DNA of 64,000 nt from Mesoterricola sediminis (lineage in GTDB: Bacteria; Acidobacteriota; Holophagae; Holophagales; Holophagaceae): positions 3,827,001 to 3,891,000 of the forward strand of contig NZ_AP027081.1 of NCBI RefSeq assembly GCF_030295425.1, given 5' to 3'. The stretch's first letter is position 1, and each line of letters starts with the position of its first letter. The translations under genes were made by a program, and so were the position numbers. This document shows, piece by piece, positions 25,462-32,824 of the stretch. The notes beneath the pieces were generated by a model, which worked only from the letters and a program-made list of their open reading frames with translations, was not told the origin of the DNA and did no database searches.

Positions 25462-26301
25462 ATGGCGGTCAGTTTATCTCTGTCCCGGTTCGCCGGGGAC
25501 CTTCAAATGGCGAACCGCGCCCATAAGACGATCCAGCAGTACGTCGCATCGGTGAGGCGTTTCGAGGAATTCCTTGGCCACGACCCATGCGACGCCAGCC
25601 AGGAATCGGTGCGGCGGTGGGTGGACGTCCTCCGGCAGCAGGCCATCGGAGCCTCCCGGCTGGCCCTCCACTACTCAGCCTTGAAGTTCCTCTATGCCCG
25701 GACCCTGGGCCAGCCCGAGAAGGTGGCCTGGATCACCGTCCCCAAGGCCAAGGCCCACCTGCCTTCCACCTTGAGCCAGGCTGAGGTTGCGCGGCTGCTG
25801 GACGGGTTCACCACCACGAAATACCGCACCTTCTTCACTCTGGTCTACGCCACCGGCCTGCGGATCAACGAGGCCTGCCGGCTCGAGACCCGGGACATCG
25901 ACGCCATGCAGCAGGTGATCCACGTCCGCGATGGAAAGGGCGGCAAGGACCGGATGGTGCCCATGGGGGCCAAGCTCTACCGGGCGCTGCGGACCTACTA
26001 CAAGCACATGCAGCCCCCGAAGCCTTGGCTGTTCGCCTCCAAGTCGGGAGGGCCCCTCTGCGCGGACACCGCCCGGCGCGCCCTCCTTTGCGCAGCGGCC
26101 GTCTCCGGCATCGGCAAGTTCGTGAACCCCCACCTTCTGCGCCACGCGTTCGCGACCCACCTGCTGGAGAGCGGCGAGGACCTGCGCAAGATCCAGGTGG
26201 TCCTGGGCCACGCCAGCATCACCTCCACCCAGATCTACACCCAGGTGGCGCCAGGCCAGATCGCCGCCGTGCGAAGCCCTCTGGAGGACCTGCCGGAGTA
26301 G
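25462..26301 (+). CDS. Tyrosine recombinase of the IS91-type element
   Basis: 279-residue XerC/D-like site-specific recombinase. The N-terminal SAM-like core-binding domain spans about 5-85 and the catalytic domain about 100-270. The catalytic set is complete: Arg134 in TGLRINEA, a Lys in the RDGKGGKDR beta-hairpin (about 156-164), His224 and Arg227 in HLLRHAFATH, His250 in VLGHAS and nucleophile Tyr259 in STQIYTQV. The gene ends 4 bases before the GTG of the transposase. In IS91-like elements such an ORF accompanies the HUH transposase; its exact contribution is unsettled. Confidence 0.92.
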   Translation: MAVSLSLSRFAGDLQMANRAHKTIQQYVASVRRFEEFLGHDPCDASQESVRRWVDVLRQQAIGASRLALHYSALKFLYARTLGQPEKVAWITVPKAKAHLPSTLSQAEVARLLDGFTTTKYRTFFTLVYATGLRINEACRLETRDIDAMQQVIHVRDGKGGKDRMVPMGAKLYRALRTYYKHMQPPKPWLFASKSGGPLCADTARRALLCAAAVSGIGKFVNPHLLRHAFATHLLESGEDLRKIQVVLGHASITSTQIYTQVAPGQIAAVRSPLEDLPE

Positions 26302-26305
26302 GGCG

Positions 26306-27430
26306 GTGGGGTTCACCCGACCCCGTTTCGACATCGCCGACATCGTCCGCCTCCACCGCGACGCCCTGGAAAGCCGGGTTGCCTTGAACCGGCAGCAGCG
26401 CCGCGTCCTCACGGCCATCGGCCAATGCCGCACCGCGGCCCTGGGCGGGCACAAGGAGGTCTGCGAGCACGGTGACTTCGAGCGGATCGCCTACAACTCC
26501 TGCCGGGACCGGCACTGCCCCAAGTGCCAGGCCCTGGCCCAGGAACGCTGGCTCGACAAGGAGACCCAGCGCCTCCTGGACGTGCCCCACTTCCACCTGG
26601 TGTTCACCCTCCCGGCGGAACTGCGGTTCCTGGCCCGGCAGTATCCGGCCAAGTTCTACGGCGCCCTGTTCCGGGCAGCGACGAAGACCCTCCTGAAGCT
26701 GTTCCGGAGCCGACTGAAGGCCATTCCCGGCCTGCTGCTGGTGCTGCACACCTGGACCCGGGAGTTGACCTTCCACCCCCACCTCCATGTGCTGGTCACC
26801 GCCGGGGGCCTCGCCCTCGACGGCGGAGGCTTCATCCCCAGCGGGAAGAATTACCTGTTCCCGGTGGCCATGATGGGTGAGGTGTTCCGGGCCAAGATGC
26901 TCAACGCCCTGGGCCGGCTCCAGGCGAAGGGCGCCTTCCCTGAGGTCCCGAAGGAACTCTACGCCAGTCGGATGGCCACGGTCAGCGATCTGGACTGGGG
27001 CGTCCACGCCAAGAAGCCGTTCGGGCACTCCAGCCATGTGGCCGGCTACCTGGCCCGGTACACCCACCGGGTCGGCATCGCCAACTCCCGGCTCCTGGAC
27101 GTCACCGAGGACCGGGTGACGTTCGCCACCAAGAACGGCAACACTGCAACGGTCCACCCCGTGGAGTTCCTCGAGCGCCTGGTCCAGCACGTCCTCCCCC
27201 CGGGCTTCCACAAGATCCGTCATGCCGGCCTCTACGGCTCCCTCCAGGCTGGCGGCCTTCTGGAGAAGGCCAGGGCCATCGTCGGGACCTGCAAGAAGCC
27301 CCGGAAGGATCCATCCGACCTGGAACGGGTGGAACGCGAATCCCAGACCTGCCCGGTCTGCGGCGGGGCCCTCCGTCGGACACCCCTGCCCGCCACCATC
27401 CGCGCACCGCCCGAGGACGATCCATGCTGA
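26306..27430 (+). CDS. IS91-family HUH (Y2) transposase
   Basis: 374 residues. An N-terminal zinc-binding region contains CEHG and CRDRHCPKC (66-74). The HUH metal motif HPHLH is at 157-161. The catalytic segment GYLARYTHRVGIAN (247-260) holds two tyrosines (Tyr248 and Tyr252), the IS91 Y2 arrangement for rolling-circle transposition. A C-terminal CPVCGG Cys pair follows. The GTG start lies directly after the recombinase stop, indicating coupled translation. It appears intact. Confidence 0.93.
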   Translation: MGFTRPRFDIADIVRLHRDALESRVALNRQQRRVLTAIGQCRTAALGGHKEVCEHGDFERIAYNSCRDRHCPKCQALAQERWLDKETQRLLDVPHFHLVFTLPAELRFLARQYPAKFYGALFRAATKTLLKLFRSRLKAIPGLLLVLHTWTRELTFHPHLHVLVTAGGLALDGGGFIPSGKNYLFPVAMMGEVFRAKMLNALGRLQAKGAFPEVPKELYASRMATVSDLDWGVHAKKPFGHSSHVAGYLARYTHRVGIANSRLLDVTEDRVTFATKNGNTATVHPVEFLERLVQHVLPPGFHKIRHAGLYGSLQAGGLLEKARAIVGTCKKPRKDPSDLERVERESQTCPVCGGALRRTPLPATIRAPPEDDPC

Positions 27431-27735
27431 CCGTCCCCACAACGCCCATGACATCAACTCCCGGCCTGCCCGGTTGGGGTGGCTGGACCGGGGTCTGCCT
27501 GCACCTCAGCATCCCGCCGGGAACGGTGATCCCGAAGGGCGAATCTGAGCCCCACGGAACGATCCAGGGAGCCATCGGGTCCCCTCCCGGGCTCCGACCC
27601 ATTTCGAAATCCCCATAGCCCGGTTGCGCCGGCCCCCTGCCGCTACGGGCCTGTCCAAGAACGTAAGATCGGGCTGCGCGTCAGCGCGCCGGTCAAGGCG
27701 TACGCTCGTGTTCCTGCGAGCCCGATTTACTAACT
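27431..27735. other. Non-coding right end of the IS91-type element
   Basis: About 300 bases without a supportable gene. Near the end are palindromic GC-rich blocks (GCGCGTCAGCGCGCC near 27674-27690 and a GCTCGTGTTCCTGCGAGC hairpin at about 27705-27722), consistent with a rolling-circle origin or terminus. Nothing else is recognised. Confidence 0.5.
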
Positions 27736-28440
27736 AACTTCGCGCCGTTTTGTCGAACCTGGTGGCCAGCGCCCTGAACTGTTTGAGCTTGGCGAACCCA
27801 TGCTCGATGGCATGGCGGGCCTTGTATAGGTGTGAGTCCCAGGCCGCCGGATTCTTGCGCCGGGGATGAGGTGGGATGACGGCTGTCGCACCCATGGCCT
27901 CGATCGCCTTCCTTACCGGGTTCCCATCGTAGGCCCGATCTCCGGACACGTACTCTGCCTGCCAACCGCACAGCAATCCTTCAGCAGACCGGCTTCCATG
28001 GGCTTGCCCCGGAGTGACCAGGAAATCCAAAGGATTACCGTGGGCATCGCAGATCAAATGGATCTTGGTCGAGCATCCACCCCGAGATTGTCCGAGCGCC
28101 TGGTTCCAGAGCCCCCCCTTTTGCCTGCTGAATGTTGATGAGCGCGAATGATGGTGCCATCCAGCATGACCCACTCCAGGTCGGCTTCCTTGCGCAGGAA
28201 CTCCAGGATCCTTTGCCACACGCCGCGCTTGGTCCAGGCCTCAAATCGCGTGTACACGCTTGTCCAAGGTCCAGATTCCTCCGGCAGGTCCCTCCACGGC
28301 GCCCCAGTCCTGTGCCTCCACAGGATCGCCTCCACCATGGGACGGTTGGGGTGACGGGATCGCCCCATCCCTCCACGCTCTGGCGGAAGGAGCGGTTCAA
28401 GCTTTGCCCACATGGCATCGGTCAGGAAACGTCTCGGCAT
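27736..28440 (-). pseudogene. IS5-type transposase, main part, truncated by IS91-type insertion (copy B)
   Basis: Nearly identical to the copy A transposase: the first frame starts at 28440 (MPRRFLTDAMWAK), the second carries GGCSTKIHLIC and KARHAIEHGFAKLKQ. It loses its last residues at the IS91 junction. Its frameshift homopolymer is A4G7, two G shorter than in copy A, which puts the second frame -1 relative to the first, the arrangement expected for classic -1 frameshifting. A few substitutions also distinguish the copies. Confidence 0.88.
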
Positions 28441-28595
28441 CGTTACCCCAGGAAAATTCGTGGTGTACGAGCCTTTACGTATGAGTACAAGTTAACTATT
28501 TATCTAATCTATAGATTCCGAACACAGCCTAGGTGTTTTGACTTATTTTCCAGGGTCGGGGGGCGCCGTAGCCTGGGGTCTGAACGGGAGGACCC

Positions 28596-28964
28596 ATGGC
28601 CGAACTGCCCCTCGCCCTGGTCGTGGACGACACGGACATTCATCGCAGCCTCATCAAGATGACCCTGGGCGCCAAGGGCTACCGGGTCCTGGCGGCGACG
28701 GACGGCCAGGAGGGCCTCGCCCTGTGCAAGCAGCAGACCTTTTCCCTGGTCTTCAGCGACTTCGAGATGCCGAACATGAACGGCGCCGAATTCCTCCGGG
28801 CCGTGAAGCGCCTGCCCACGTACAAGGATGTGCCCGTGGTCATCCTGTCCACCCTGGAAGGCAACGACGTCAAGGAGCGGGTGATGGCCCTCGGGGCCTT
28901 CCACTACATCGTCAAGCCCTTCAATCAGGCCAAGCTGGACGAACTGTTCAAGAGGCTCGCATGA
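28596..28964 (+). CDS. Single-domain CheY-like response regulator
   Basis: 122 residues, receiver domain only. The acidic pocket is VVDDTD (9-14), phospho-acceptor Asp55 is in VFSDFEMPNM, the Thr/Ser switch is in ILSTLEGND and Lys107 in IVKPF. It lacks an output domain and so probably works by protein interaction or as a phosphate shuttle. The stop overlaps the start of the Hpt-REC gene (ATGA), making phosphotransfer between the two plausible. It lies just right of the IS copy B, whose insertion may have changed its upstream control. Confidence 0.92.
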   Translation: MAELPLALVVDDTDIHRSLIKMTLGAKGYRVLAATDGQEGLALCKQQTFSLVFSDFEMPNMNGAEFLRAVKRLPTYKDVPVVILSTLEGNDVKERVMALGAFHYIVKPFNQAKLDELFKRLA

Positions 28965-30067
28965 ACCTTGCGGAGGAGGGGGCCCATCTCGCCGACCTCG
29001 CGGACCAGCTCGAGGACGAAGCCCTGGCCCTCGACAGCGGCGGAGACGCCTCCCATGTCCACCTCCTCTTCCGCACCGTGCACAACCTGAAGAGCCTGGC
29101 GGGCTTCGCGGGCCTCCGGGAGCTGGCCGGCGTGTTCCACCGGCTCGAGGACGGCCTGGACCGCATCCGCCGGGGACGGGAGGACTGGACTTCCGCCTGG
29201 TCGGACGAGGTCTTCCGGAGCATCGATCTCACCCGGCAGGTGCTGGACCAGGCGCAGGACCTGGCCCCCGGCGAAGGGACCGGGGCGGCTCCTGCGCCCG
29301 GCCCCGCCACCGCCCAGGCCGGCCTGGGGCTCCCCCTCACCCCCGAGCAGACGGAACGCCTGGAGGCGGCCCTCCGCGCGGGCCACGGCATCTACCGGAT
29401 CGAGAAGCTCTTCCGCCAGGGGCTGGACCGGGAGACCTTCGACACCCTGCCGGTCATGGAGGACGTGGCCGAGGCCGGCAGCCTCCTGGCCATGCACCCC
29501 GGCTACGACGCCTACGCCGCCGGCCCCGAGGAGCAGGTCCTCAAGCTCCTCTTCGCCTCGCCCCGGACCCGGGAGGAACTGGAGCGCACGTTCTTCGATC
29601 CCCTGATCGAGGTGCAGGCGCCCCATCCCCTGCCCGAGGGCCTGGACCAGGTTCCGGGCGCCCGGTTCCTCATCGTCGAGGACGATGCCGCCTCCAGCAC
29701 CGTCCTGGCGCACATCGTCAAGCGCTTCGGGGCCTGCATGGTGACCGGCACCGCGCGGGAGGGCTACACCCAGTTCACCCGCGCCTGGGACCGCGGGGAA
29801 CCCTACCAGGTCTGTTTCCTGGACCTCCACCTGCCCGATCTCAGCGGGTTGGCGATCCTCAGCGCCCTGCGCCGCTTCGAGTCCGAGCGGCGGATCCCCC
29901 GGTCCCAGCGGTGCCGCGTGCTCGTCACCACGGCCAGCGAAAGCGTGGACGACATCAAGGCCAGCCTCGTCTTCGACGCCGACGGCTACCTGGTCAAGCC
30001 CGTGGATCCGGCCGTGATCGAGGAGAAGATCGCCTTGATCCGGGAGGCGTGGATGGCCGAAACTTGA
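28961..30067 (+). CDS. Hpt domain protein with C-terminal receiver domain
   Basis: 368 residues. The N-terminal Hpt-like helical domain (about 1-105) has the candidate phospho-His41 in RTVHNLKSLAGFAG. A linker and an unassigned helical region (about 125-220) are followed by a receiver domain (about 232-360) with EDD at 240-242, phospho-acceptor Asp288 in CFLDLHLPDLSG and Lys in YLVKPVD. It is translationally coupled to the CheY-like protein. Together they form a compact phosphorelay module without a visible kinase, so the input kinase must be encoded elsewhere. Confidence 0.85.
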   Translation: MNLAEEGAHLADLADQLEDEALALDSGGDASHVHLLFRTVHNLKSLAGFAGLRELAGVFHRLEDGLDRIRRGREDWTSAWSDEVFRSIDLTRQVLDQAQDLAPGEGTGAAPAPGPATAQAGLGLPLTPEQTERLEAALRAGHGIYRIEKLFRQGLDRETFDTLPVMEDVAEAGSLLAMHPGYDAYAAGPEEQVLKLLFASPRTREELERTFFDPLIEVQAPHPLPEGLDQVPGARFLIVEDDAASSTVLAHIVKRFGACMVTGTAREGYTQFTRAWDRGEPYQVCFLDLHLPDLSGLAILSALRRFESERRIPRSQRCRVLVTTASESVDDIKASLVFDADGYLVKPVDPAVIEEKIALIREAWMAET

Positions 30068-30070
30068 CGG

Positions 30071-30691
30071 GTGAACCCGCCCGTACTGATCCGTCGCGCC
30101 GCGTGGCTCCTGGCCGTGGCCGGGCTGCTGGCGGCGGTGTCCAACGCCCTGGCCGGACCCGGTCGGCGCCTGGCCTGGACGGGCCGGGTCCCCGTCCCGG
30201 CCCCGGCCGCCCCCGCCGGGCCCACGGCCGCGGCCCCGGCCGCCGACCCCGCGCCGGCCCCGATCCCGGCGCCGCGCCCCGCGGCGCCGAAGGCCTCGCC
30301 TGAACCCGGGCCCCGGCCCTTCCCGCCGGACCCCGGCGCGCCGGTGCGGGACCTCACCTCCGGCGAAGCCTGGGAGGCCTACCGGGCGGGCATTCCCTTC
30401 CTGGACGCCCGGCGCAGCGCGGACTACGCCGCCGGTCACGTGGCCGGGGCCTGGTGCATCCCCGTCTGGGAGGACGGCGCGGCCGAGGCCATCACCCGCT
30501 TCGAGGCCCAGGCGGCCCCGGACCCGAAGGCCCCCCTGGTGCTCTACTGCTCCGGCGGCGGCTGCGAGGACTCCCATCTGCTGGCCCGGCGCCTCCTGGA
30601 ACTGGGCTACCGGAACCTGCTGGTCTACGGGGGCGGCTGGCCCGACTGGACCGCCCAGGGCCGGCCCACGGCCCGGGGAGGCTCCCGGTGA
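30071..30691 (+). CDS. Exported rhodanese-domain protein
   Basis: 206 residues from a GTG start. An N-terminal signal or anchor helix (about 8-28) is followed by an Ala-Pro-rich spacer (about 40-90) and a rhodanese fold (about 92-200). The active-site loop YCSGGGCEDS has Cys160, so sulfur-transfer chemistry is possible, and FLDARRSADYAAGHVAGA is the usual N-terminal rhodanese strand. The stop overlaps the next gene's GTG (GTGA). The rhodanese/MauE-like membrane protein pairing suggests periplasmic thiol or sulfur handling. Confidence 0.88.
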   Translation: MNPPVLIRRAAWLLAVAGLLAAVSNALAGPGRRLAWTGRVPVPAPAAPAGPTAAAPAADPAPAPIPAPRPAAPKASPEPGPRPFPPDPGAPVRDLTSGEAWEAYRAGIPFLDARRSADYAAGHVAGAWCIPVWEDGAAEAITRFEAQAAPDPKAPLVLYCSGGGCEDSHLLARRLLELGYRNLLVYGGGWPDWTAQGRPTARGGSR

Positions 30692-31149
30692 GCCTCCGCC
30701 GCGCCCTCGCCCATCCCTGGCTCCAGGTCCGGGCGCAGATCGCCCTGGGGGCGGTCTTCGTGGCGGCGGCCCTGCCGAAGATCGCCGATCCCCCCGGCTT
30801 CGCGAAGCTGATCTGGAACTACGCCCTCTTCCCGGCCTGGGCCGTCCACCCCGCGGCCCTCGTGGTGCCCTGGCTGGAACTGGCCTGCGGGGCCGCGCTC
30901 TGCCTCGGCGTCTGGGTCCGGGCCGCGGCGGGGTGGATCGCCGCCCTCCTCGCGGCCTTCATCCTGGCCCTGTCGGTGAACCTGGCCCGGCACCGCCCCG
31001 TGGACTGCGGGTGCTTCTCCACCGGGGAACGCGCCCGGAGCGAGGCCGAGCGGATCTCCGACATGCGCTGGGACATCCTGCGCGACCTGGGCCTCCTCCT
31101 CCTCGCCCTCCACGCGCTCGGGACCCGTCCTCGCAATCCCGCCGCGTGA
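30688..31149 (+). CDS. DoxX/MauE-like four-helix membrane protein
   Basis: 153 residues with four hydrophobic helices (about 14-32, 48-68, 72-95, 128-146). The loop RHRPVDCGCFS (about 104-114) is the Cys-X-Cys signature of MauE/DoxX-type proteins linked to disulfide chemistry or electron transfer in the membrane. It starts with GTG overlapping the rhodanese stop. Partner enzyme unknown. Confidence 0.85.
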   Translation: MSLRRALAHPWLQVRAQIALGAVFVAAALPKIADPPGFAKLIWNYALFPAWAVHPAALVVPWLELACGAALCLGVWVRAAAGWIAALLAAFILALSVNLARHRPVDCGCFSTGERARSEAERISDMRWDILRDLGLLLLALHALGTRPRNPAA

Positions 31150-31152
31150 AGG

Positions 31153-31158
31153 TAGAAT
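31153..31158 (+). promoter_or_regulatory. Candidate -10 hexamer TAGAAT for the ABC-F gene
   Basis: TAGAAT lies in the 31-bp gap before the ABC-F ATG. A transcript start near 31165 would leave a short leader with GGGGAGAG. No clear -35 element is seen. Confidence 0.3.
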
Positions 31159-31180
31159 AGGAGGTTTGGGGGGAGAGACC

Positions 31181-32800
31181 ATGCTCGGTGCGCAAAACGT
31201 CACCATGCGCTTTGGCGCCAGGATCCTGTTCGAGGACGTCACCACGACCTTCGCGCCGGGCCGCCGGTACGGCCTGACCGGCCCCAACGGAAGCGGCAAG
31301 TCCACTTTCATCAAGCTCTTCACCGGCGAGCAGGAGCCCTCCAGCGGCACCATCCAGCGGCCCCGCAAGATGGGCGTCCTGGCCCAGGACCAGTTCGCCT
31401 TCGACGCCTTCCGGGTCATCGACACCGTCATCATGGGCAACAAGGGCCTCTGGGCCGCCCTCCAGGAGCGGGACGCCATCTACGAGAAGGCGGAGATGAC
31501 CGACGAGGACGGCATGCGCCTCGGCGAGCTCGAGGGCATCGTCGCCGACGAGGACGGCTACACCGCCGAGGCGGACGCGGCGATCCTCCTGGACGGCCTG
31601 GGCGTCCCCGAGGCCTTCCACGAGCGCACCATGGGCGAGCTCCAGGGCGGCCAGAAGGTCCGGGTCCTGCTGGCCCAGGCCCTCTTCGGCAACCCCGAGG
31701 CCCTCCTGCTGGACGAGCCCACCAACCACCTCGACCTGGACTCCATCCACTGGCTGGAGAACTTCCTGCAGCGCTACAAGGGCTCCCTCGTGGTCATCTC
31801 CCACGACCGGCACTTCCTCAACTCGATCTGCACCCACATCGCGGACATCGACTACCAGACCATCATCCAGTACTCGGGCGGCTACGACGACATGGTCGTC
31901 CAGAAGATGCAGATCCGCTCCCGCCTGGAGGCCGAGAACACCCAGCGCGAGAAGAAGATCGCCCAGCTGAACGAGTTCATCCAGCGCTTCGCCGCCGGCA
32001 CCCGCTCGAGCCAGGTCGCCTCCCGCCGCAAGGAGGTGGAGCGCCTGACCCCGAACGACCTGGCCCGGAGCAACATCCAGCGGCCCTACATCATGTTCTC
32101 CCAGGCCAAGCCCGGGGGCCGCCACGCCGTGGAGTTCGAGGACGTCAGCCGCGGCTACGACCTGGAGGACGGCAGCCGCCTCGAGGTGATCCGGGGCTTC
32201 TCCGCCAACGTCGCCCGGGGCGAGAAGATCGCCGTCGTCGGCCGCAACGGCGCCGGCAAGTCCACGCTCATCAAGGCCCTGCTGGCCAACGCCCCCGGCG
32301 TGACCGAGGCGGACCGCGGCATCGACGCCGGCACCGTCAAGTGGGGGCACGAGGTCAACGTCGGCTACTTCGCCCAGGACTTCCGCGAGTCCATCCCCGG
32401 CGGCCACGCCCTCGTGGACTGGCTGCGCCAGTTCGATCCCGACGCCATGGTGGAGCAGATCCGCGGCGTGCTGGGCCAGATGCTCTTCCGCGGCGAGGAG
32501 GGCATGAAGCGCACCGAGGTCCTTTCGGGCGGAGAGGGCTGCCGGCTCATGTTCTGCAAGCTCATGCTCCAGAAGCCCAACTTCCTGGTCCTCGACGAGC
32601 CCACCAACCACCTGGACCTCGAGGCCGTGATCGCCCTCAACACCGCCCTCCAGCGCTACGAGGGGACCGTGATCCTCGTGACGCACGATGAGGATCTCAT
32701 CGACGAGGTGGCGACGCGCATCTGGAACATCACGGACGACGGGATCGAGGACTTCCAGGGCAGCTTCAGCGAATTCCAGGCCCACAAGGGACTATCCTGA
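31181..32800 (+). CDS. ybiT: ABC-F ATPase, YbiT type
   Basis: 539-residue soluble twin-ATPase of the ribosome-associated ABC-F family, without membrane domains. The first cassette has Walker A GPNGSGKST, signature MGELQGGQKVR and Walker B LLLDEPTNHLD. The linker between cassettes (about 235-310) is Arg/Lys rich, as in ABC-F factors that reach the tRNA P-site region. The second cassette has GRNGAGKST, LSGGEGCRLM and LDEPTNHLD. Length and order match YbiT (about 530). A TTG at 31166 is an alternative start; ATG 31181 has a GGGGAGAG site. Confidence 0.93.
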   Translation: MLGAQNVTMRFGARILFEDVTTTFAPGRRYGLTGPNGSGKSTFIKLFTGEQEPSSGTIQRPRKMGVLAQDQFAFDAFRVIDTVIMGNKGLWAALQERDAIYEKAEMTDEDGMRLGELEGIVADEDGYTAEADAAILLDGLGVPEAFHERTMGELQGGQKVRVLLAQALFGNPEALLLDEPTNHLDLDSIHWLENFLQRYKGSLVVISHDRHFLNSICTHIADIDYQTIIQYSGGYDDMVVQKMQIRSRLEAENTQREKKIAQLNEFIQRFAAGTRSSQVASRRKEVERLTPNDLARSNIQRPYIMFSQAKPGGRHAVEFEDVSRGYDLEDGSRLEVIRGFSANVARGEKIAVVGRNGAGKSTLIKALLANAPGVTEADRGIDAGTVKWGHEVNVGYFAQDFRESIPGGHALVDWLRQFDPDAMVEQIRGVLGQMLFRGEEGMKRTEVLSGGEGCRLMFCKLMLQKPNFLVLDEPTNHLDLEAVIALNTALQRYEGTVILVTHDEDLIDEVATRIWNITDDGIEDFQGSFSEFQAHKGLS

Positions 32801-32824
32801 TTCCATCCAACAGAAAGGTCGCCG

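Larger units (their letters stand above)
25321..27735 (+). mobile_element. IS91-family-like element with tyrosine recombinase and HUH transposase genes
   Basis: About 2.4 kb inserted into the IS5-type copy. Comparison with intact copy A fixes the junctions: copy A reads GAGAAACTTCG, while here GAGAA precedes and AACTTCG follows the insert, so there is at most a 1-bp target duplication, as expected for HUH (rolling-circle) elements. The left end has an 8-bp inverted pair TTGGACGA/TCGTCCAA (25321-25328 and 25371-25378) with an internal hairpin. The right end has GC-rich palindromic sequence (GCGCGTCAGCGCGCC). It encodes two proteins in the order seen in IS91-like elements with an accessory tyrosine recombinase. 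Confidence 0.85.
24746..28528. mobile_element. IS5-type insertion sequence, copy B, interrupted by an IS91-type element
   Basis: Same element as 14961-16253, flanked by CTAG (24742-24745 and 28529-28532), with left end GGTGTGTTCGTAATCTAGGA and the same right end as copy A. Without the inserted IS91-type element (25321-27735) it is about 1,367 bp. The 74-bp difference from copy A comes from the passenger region (+76) and the poly-G run (-2). The restored target CACCTAGGTG is again a palindrome centred on CTAG. The transposase is cut near its 3' end, so this copy cannot make a normal enzyme. Confidence 0.9.

Noticed and set aside
14961-28528. Composite transposon bounded by the two IS5-type copies
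   Set aside because: The DNA between them holds ordinary core genes (ftsX, ribB, trxA, waaA), and each copy has its own CTAG duplication, so they inserted independently.
30959-32785. Minus-strand frame antisense to the ABC-F gene
   Set aside because: Shadow of a well-supported ABC-F protein; no ribosome site and no homology.
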